Assembly (NCBI GenBank): GCA_023663505.1
Contig: JAMPHH010000002.1
Span: forward strand, 62,001 to 126,000
Direction: 5' to 3'
Source of the DNA: Muribaculum sp.
Lineage (GTDB): Bacteria > Bacillota > Clostridia > Lachnospirales > Lachnospiraceae
Length of the DNA stretch: 64,000 nucleotides
The position numbers were made by a program, and so were the translations under genes. The notes below the pieces were generated by a model that was not told the DNA's origin, did not search any database, and saw only the letters and a list, made by a program, of their open reading frames with translations. Below, piece after piece: positions 59,549 to 64,000 of the stretch (within the stretch, counting starts at the first letter, position 1; every line of letters begins with the position of its first letter).

Positions 59549-61639
59549 TTGAAATCAATCAAACTGAAAATCACCTTAAGCATCATCATCTGCTCTCTAA
59601 TCTCCTCAGCGTTTATCGGGAGTATGAGCATTTCCAACGCCAGAAACATGTCCAACTCGGCTGCGGAGCGGGAGCTTGTGCTCACCTGTGCAAACACGGC
59701 TGCGGATGTGAACGCACTGATATCGAGGGTGGAACAGTCTGTGGACACCCTGAGCGAGATCGCTATGGAGCGGCTTGACTTTTCCAAAATGCCGAATAAC
59801 GATCAGTATGTCGAACAGTACACGGCGGAGCTGATGGACGAATTTTATAATTTCGCGGAGCACACGGACGGGGCGATTACGGCATACATACGTTATAATC
59901 CTGACTTCACCGACCCAACCTCAGGTATTTTCCTGTCGAGACAGGATGTTAATTCTTCCTTTGAAAGCATTGAGCCCACGGATTTCAGCATCTATGAGAA
60001 GGACGATTTGACTCATGTGGGCTGGTATTATATTCCGGTGGAGAATAAGGCGCCTATTTGGATGGATCCGTATCTGAATGAAAATATCAATATTTATATG
60101 ATCTCTTATGTGGTTCCCCTGTATGTGAACGGCACCTCCGTGGGTATCATAGGAATGGATATTGATTTTAACCGGATTACGGGGATATCGGATGCGGTGA
60201 CCGTGTTTGATGACGGGTATGCCTTCCTGACTGGAAGCAACGGGACGGTCATTCATCACAAGGACTTGGAGAACGGCACTGTATTAAATGAGTATAATAA
60301 CGGTGAGCTTGCTCCCGTGGCGAGGTTCCTTGCGGACGAGAGCAATCAGAGCAGCTCCATCTTGGAGTACACGTTGAACGGCAAGGCGTATTCCATGGCG
60401 TACTCCGTGCTTGATAATGGGATGCGGCTGTCACTCACGGCGACAGCGGGGGAGATCAGACAAAACGCCAACGCGTTATCCCTGCAGATTGTGGGATTCT
60501 TCCTGTTGGGGCTGGTCATTGCCGCGGTGCTTGGTGTGCTCATCGGTTCAAACATCGCCACCCCTATTAAAAAGCTTACGTTGGTGATACAGCAGACTGC
60601 ACAGCTTAATTTCCGACAGGTGGAGCTTGACGACAAGCTGGTACAGAGAAGGGACGAGACCGGCACTATGGCGAAGGCTATCAGCGAGATGCGGGGTGTC
60701 CTGCGCAATCTGATCAGCGGTATGGAGCAGATCAAGGGCAATCTGGATGACAATATGGAGCGTCTTGACGACGTGATGCAGGAGAATAACAGAATCGCCG
60801 AGGACAATTCCTCCACCACGGAGGAGCTTGCCGCGGGTATTCAGGAGGTGGCGGAAAGCTCTGCCCGAATACTTGGCAATATCAATGCGATACAGGAGAA
60901 TGTGAGCGGGATCAAGAGATTGTCCGAGCAGGGGCAGACGGAGTCCGGTGAGATCAAGAGCCGCGCAAGACAGCTTAGTGAGACAACAGCGGCGTCCAGC
61001 GACAAGACGTTGGAAATATATCGTTCTATGCAGGACAAGACTGCTGTGGCGATCGAGCAGTCCAAGGTTGTCGCTAAGATCAATGAATTGACGGAGGCTA
61101 TCAGGGAGATATCCTCCCAGACGAATCTGCTCGCCCTGAACGCCAATATCGAGGCGGCTAGGGCGGGAGAAGCGGGAAGGGGCTTTGCCGTGGTTGCAAC
61201 AGAGATAGGTTCCCTTGCCAATCAGACCTTCCAGACCGTGGACAGCATCAATGAGATCGTGTTGGATGTCAATACCGCGGTCACCAATATGACGGAGTGC
61301 ATCGAGCAGATCATGGAATTTCTTGAGAAGACGGTTGTGGTGGACTATGATTCCTTCAAGAATGTGGGTGTGAGGTATGAGTCGGATGCCAACGTATTCT
61401 CGCAGAATATGGAGGGCATCTATGGTGAGATAGCGCAGTTGAGCAAGTGGGTGGAGGAGATTGTGTCCGCCATAGACAACGTGCGTGAAATGATCTCGCA
61501 ATCCGCCGAGGGTGTGGGCTTGATTGCGGATAAATCCTCTGACGCGGCGGTGAAGACCTCAGAGGGCTACAATAATCTGCGTGAGAATAAGGATAAGCTG
61601 AAGGCCTTGGGAGAACTAATTGACAGATTTGGCTTGTAA
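59549..61639 (+). CDS. Methyl-accepting chemotaxis protein (dCache type)
   Basis: A 696-aa receptor, TTG start with AAGGAGG six bases upstream. Transmembrane helix at about 7-29, a large extracytoplasmic dCache-like sensor at about 35-300 (AYIRYNPDFTDPTSG, GWYYIPVENKAPIWMDPYL, VSVGIIGMDIDF-type strand), second helix at about 312-338, HAMP, and a methyl-accepting domain with the tip SSQTNLLALNANIEAARAG and EAGRGFAVVATEIGSLANQ near 519-556. The sensor resembles ligand-binding domains for amino acids or other small organics. Its leader carries the 72-bp tandem repeat. A sugar-binding protein gene follows after 69 bases. Confidence 0.92.
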   Translation: MKSIKLKITLSIIICSLISSAFIGSMSISNARNMSNSAAERELVLTCANTAADVNALISRVEQSVDTLSEIAMERLDFSKMPNNDQYVEQYTAELMDEFYNFAEHTDGAITAYIRYNPDFTDPTSGIFLSRQDVNSSFESIEPTDFSIYEKDDLTHVGWYYIPVENKAPIWMDPYLNENINIYMISYVVPLYVNGTSVGIIGMDIDFNRITGISDAVTVFDDGYAFLTGSNGTVIHHKDLENGTVLNEYNNGELAPVARFLADESNQSSSILEYTLNGKAYSMAYSVLDNGMRLSLTATAGEIRQNANALSLQIVGFFLLGLVIAAVLGVLIGSNIATPIKKLTLVIQQTAQLNFRQVELDDKLVQRRDETGTMAKAISEMRGVLRNLISGMEQIKGNLDDNMERLDDVMQENNRIAEDNSSTTEELAAGIQEVAESSARILGNINAIQENVSGIKRLSEQGQTESGEIKSRARQLSETTAASSDKTLEIYRSMQDKTAVAIEQSKVVAKINELTEAIREISSQTNLLALNANIEAARAGEAGRGFAVVATEIGSLANQTFQTVDSINEIVLDVNTAVTNMTECIEQIMEFLEKTVVVDYDSFKNVGVRYESDANVFSQNMEGIYGEIAQLSKWVEEIVSAIDNVREMISQSAEGVGLIADKSSDAAVKTSEGYNNLRENKDKLKALGELIDRFGL

Positions 61640-61708
61640 ATGGAGAGCACCCGGGGATATAAGCGGAGAAATCCACAGATCTAATAAGTAGGAAAGAGGA
61701 AATAAACA

Positions 61709-63043
61709 GTGAAAAAGATAATTGCTTTATTGTTGGCGGCAGCCATGACCTTTAGCCTCGTGTCATGCGGGGCGGCGGATGAAGAAAAGACGGTGGTAGA
61801 CGAGTCCTTGAGCGGTGAGATCACCTTCTGGCACAGCTTTGTCCAAGGCGCCCGAATGGAGGCGGTGGAGAGAGCCGTGGCAAAGTTTGAGAAAAGATAT
61901 CCCAATGTCAGGATGAACGTGGAAACGATGTCATGGACAGATTTTAAGGTCAGATGGAAAGATGGGATAGAAAGCGGGGAGCTTCCCGATATCAGCACAG
62001 CCTGCAATATGTACGAGGTGGAAGAGTTGGTAAACGCCGGAATCCTGCAGCCTGCGGATGAGGTGGTGGATGCGATCGGACGCGAACAGTTTTCCGACAA
62101 TGTGCTTCGCGAATTGACGCACGGGGATCAGGTTTACGGCGTTCCCTACTATTCCCACGCCTATGTGATGTGGTATCGGAAGGATTTACTGGACGCAAAA
62201 GGGCTCTCCGTACCCTCCACATGGGAGGAGCTTTATAAGGCGGCATATGCGCTGACAGATGAGGAACAGGGAATATACGGTTGTCCCGTCTCCATGAGTC
62301 CGAAGGACTTTGTGTCCGCCATAAACCTGCATATGTATGTGCGTTCAGGAGGGGGAAGCCTCTTAAACGACGATATGACGGCCAATCTGACCAGTGGCCT
62401 TGCTCTTGAGGGCATTCGTTACTGGGTGAAGATGTATGAGAACTGTTCGCCTAAGGAGACGCTTGATGATACCGTGCTCGAGCAGGCCTCGCTTTTTTAT
62501 GATGGGAAGACAGCCTTTGATTTTAATTCAGGTTTTCACATTTCGGGGGTGGCAGGCAGCAGGGAGGATCTGCTGACCTCAATTTCGTGCGCGCCGCTTC
62601 CGCGGATGAATCAGAATGATGAATATTACAGTGCGGTGGTTACACACATTCCCCTTGTGATTTACAGGGATGCGGAAAATATGGATATCTGCAGGAGATT
62701 TCTGGAATTTCTCTTTGAGGAGGAAAACTATATCGACTTTCTGGACTCGGTTCCTGTCGGGATGCTGCCGTCCATACGCGGAATTTCCAGTACGGAGCAG
62801 TATCAGAGCAACGATATCCGCAAGCAGTTTGCCGAGGAGGAAGGTGTCATACGGGAGGCAATGATAAATGGGATGGCGTTGGGCTTTGAGCACGGACCGA
62901 ATTTAGAGTCGGGAATTATCACCAGCAGCGGCGTCATTGAGAACATGTTTCAGGATATTGTACAAAACGGCACTGACGTGGAAACAGCCGCCAAGAATGC
63001 GGAGGATGAGCTGAACAGGCTGTTTGCGGAAACGGTTAAATAA
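61709..63043 (+). CDS. Extracellular solute-binding lipoprotein (sugar ABC type)
   Basis: A 444-aa family 1 solute-binding protein. Lipoprotein signal with lipobox LVSC (C20), then GEITFWHSFVQGARMEAV, FEKRYPNVRMNVETMSW, and YGVPYYSHAYVMWYRKDLLD, typical of sugar-binding proteins of ABC importers. GTG start, AGAGGAA upstream. No permease genes follow; instead a membrane sensor gene begins 13 bases later, so the protein may feed a sensor rather than a transporter. Confidence 0.88.
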   Translation: MKKIIALLLAAAMTFSLVSCGAADEEKTVVDESLSGEITFWHSFVQGARMEAVERAVAKFEKRYPNVRMNVETMSWTDFKVRWKDGIESGELPDISTACNMYEVEELVNAGILQPADEVVDAIGREQFSDNVLRELTHGDQVYGVPYYSHAYVMWYRKDLLDAKGLSVPSTWEELYKAAYALTDEEQGIYGCPVSMSPKDFVSAINLHMYVRSGGGSLLNDDMTANLTSGLALEGIRYWVKMYENCSPKETLDDTVLEQASLFYDGKTAFDFNSGFHISGVAGSREDLLTSISCAPLPRMNQNDEYYSAVVTHIPLVIYRDAENMDICRRFLEFLFEEENYIDFLDSVPVGMLPSIRGISSTEQYQSNDIRKQFAEEEGVIREAMINGMALGFEHGPNLESGIITSSGVIENMFQDIVQNGTDVETAAKNAEDELNRLFAETVK

Positions 63044-63056
63044 GGAGAGTGGACAT

Positions 63057-64000
63057 ATGGCGGATGTTGGGTGCGGGGAAAACCTTAAGGAACAGGAGAG
63101 GTCCTTCGGAAAAAGCAGGCGGCTGGGGGATATCATTGTGCCTGCGCTTGTTTTTCTTGTGATCCTGTGCAGCACGGTATTATATTATTACTATATACAA
63201 GAGCAACTGTTTCAGGAGAGAAGCTCGCATCTTACGGAGATCACGCAGAAGGTGGCGGATCAGATTAACACCATCACGGAAACGGCAAGAGAAAACGTGA
63301 AGATGGCAACCGCATATATGTACCAAAGTGATATTAAGGACACGGAGGAGCTGTCCGCAGTGCTAAAGGAGCTCTCGGAAATAGCGTTTAATAAGAACAC
63401 CATTATCATAGCGTTTGACAAGGATACCAATTACTATACGGCAACGAGGACGGGAAAATGGACAGGGCAGTTTCAGCCGGAGGGAACATGGGAGACGGAA
63501 AGCGGTGTTTTCACACTTCCCTATGACACCGTCAACACATATATGTGCTGCGTGCAAAGGCTGCCGGAGCCTTATGTGATCGGCGACACGGGAATCACCC
63601 TTACCTTTGTGGCTGTTGCCGTGAATATGGAAAATGTACAGGAGATGCTCAAAGTATCCGGCTTCGGGGAAAGCTGTATGACTTATCTGGTCAGACCCGA
63701 CAATGAGCGTATCTATCAGCACACCTTCGGGAAGCGGTTTATTGAAACCGCCGATATTATGGATACACTTAGCGGATGCAGATATATCCGCGGGGGAACC
63801 GCGCAGGATCTGCAGGAGGCGGTGCAGAGTAGGTCCGTCAGGTGTATGGAATTTGTTTATCCTGACGGAACGAATTACTTTGTCAGCACGGCGGGTCTCA
63901 CGAAGAATTCTCTGCTCTTATTTGTCCCGACAAAGGTTTTGAGCGCGAATACGGGGAGCTATTTTGCGATAACTATCAGTTATTTTCTGGTGATCGCGTT
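63057..64000 (+). CDS. Membrane sensor protein (partial, runs off the window)
   Basis: The frame from ATG 63057 (AAGGAGAG upstream) is open to the last base: at least 314 residues. There is one transmembrane helix at about 26-46 (IIVPALVFLVILCSTVLYYYYI), then an extracytoplasmic sensor of about 250 residues (HLTEITQKVADQINTITETA, GITLTFVAVAVNME, EFVYPDGTNYFVSTAGL) and the beginning of a second helix at the edge. Layout fits a Cache-type histidine kinase or GGDEF/EAL protein, as at 40509-43895, but the output domain lies outside. It adjoins the sugar-binding lipoprotein gene. Confidence 0.75.
   Translation, partial: MADVGCGENLKEQERSFGKSRRLGDIIVPALVFLVILCSTVLYYYYIQEQLFQERSSHLTEITQKVADQINTITETARENVKMATAYMYQSDIKDTEELSAVLKELSEIAFNKNTIIIAFDKDTNYYTATRTGKWTGQFQPEGTWETESGVFTLPYDTVNTYMCCVQRLPEPYVIGDTGITLTFVAVAVNMENVQEMLKVSGFGESCMTYLVRPDNERIYQHTFGKRFIETADIMDTLSGCRYIRGGTAQDLQEAVQSRSVRCMEFVYPDGTNYFVSTAGLTKNSLLLFVPTKVLSANTGSYFAITISYFLVIA

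Noticed and set aside
1..64000. tRNA, rRNA and prophage genes
   Set aside because: None recognised in the window on either strand by eye; a tRNA scan was not possible.

Overview
The window looks like a chromosomal segment of a spore-forming, motile Clostridia of the Lachnospiraceae type. The reasons are the spoVAA/spoVAB/spoVAC sporulation genes, the ecfA1-ecfA2-ecfT-truA-rplM-rpsI block typical of Firmicutes, two methyl-accepting chemotaxis proteins, LexA boxes of the Gram-positive type, and intergenic hairpin repeats. Species cannot be named from the sequence alone. Most genes have mid-range GC with heavy use of GAG/CTG/GGC codons. Several accessory stretches (about 1.5-2.3 kb, 10.7-12.9 kb, 56.2-56.6 kb) are clearly AT-richer.

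Layout. 0-4 kb: the 3' end of gltD, a long covarying palindromic repeat, and an accessory island. In the island a truncated and an intact Rpn-family nuclease gene flank a candidate type III toxin-antitoxin locus (toxN with a structured RNA upstream). 4-10.6 kb: one very large secreted multidomain pectate lyase. 10.7-13 kb: an AT-rich island with a small unknown gene and a frameshifted HD-domain phosphohydrolase, then a collapsed group II intron. 13-17.6 kb: nickel-pincer cofactor genes larB-larC-larE followed by a ferredoxin-type aldo/keto reductase, with no larA. 17.7-24.2 kb: a chemotaxis receptor, an acyltransferase and a large membrane glycosyltransferase-like protein, then asnA on the other strand. 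24.2-26.8 kb: a radical SAM/DNA-metabolism gene pair behind a promoter with LexA boxes. 27.4-31.7 kb: a nuclease-helicase fusion and a GH13 glucosidase. 32-33.3 kb: an ECF sigma factor and its anti-sigma factor. 33.4-39.5 kb: a CheY-like regulator, the ECF vitamin transporter genes, truA, two inverted paralogues of unknown function, then rplM-rpsI.

39.6-39.9 kb holds what looks like the relic of a type I toxin-antitoxin locus. 40.5-51.7 kb: a hybrid histidine kinase, a CPBP protease, spoVAB-spoVAA, a c-di-GMP EAL protein, spoVAC, and ahpC with a domain-permuted AhpF-like reductase. 51.7-56.2 kb: a MarR regulator with its own operator and a 160-nt nested hairpin in its leader, then a heterodimeric ABC exporter. 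56.7-59 kb: a third copy of the palindromic repeat and a minus-strand operon (LytTR regulator plus two proteins of unknown function). 59.2-64 kb: a 72-bp tandem repeat in the leader of a second chemotaxis receptor, a sugar-binding lipoprotein and a sensor protein that runs off the window.

The most interesting signals are non-coding: three about 230-bp palindromes whose arms covary from copy to copy; a smaller covarying hairpin repeat in two copies; the 160-nt hairpin ahead of marR with a decayed relative ahead of the pectate lyase; the candidate toxI RNA; and the candidate type I antitoxin RNA with a truncated toxin on the opposite strand. All functions are read from sequence features and family knowledge; no searches were run.
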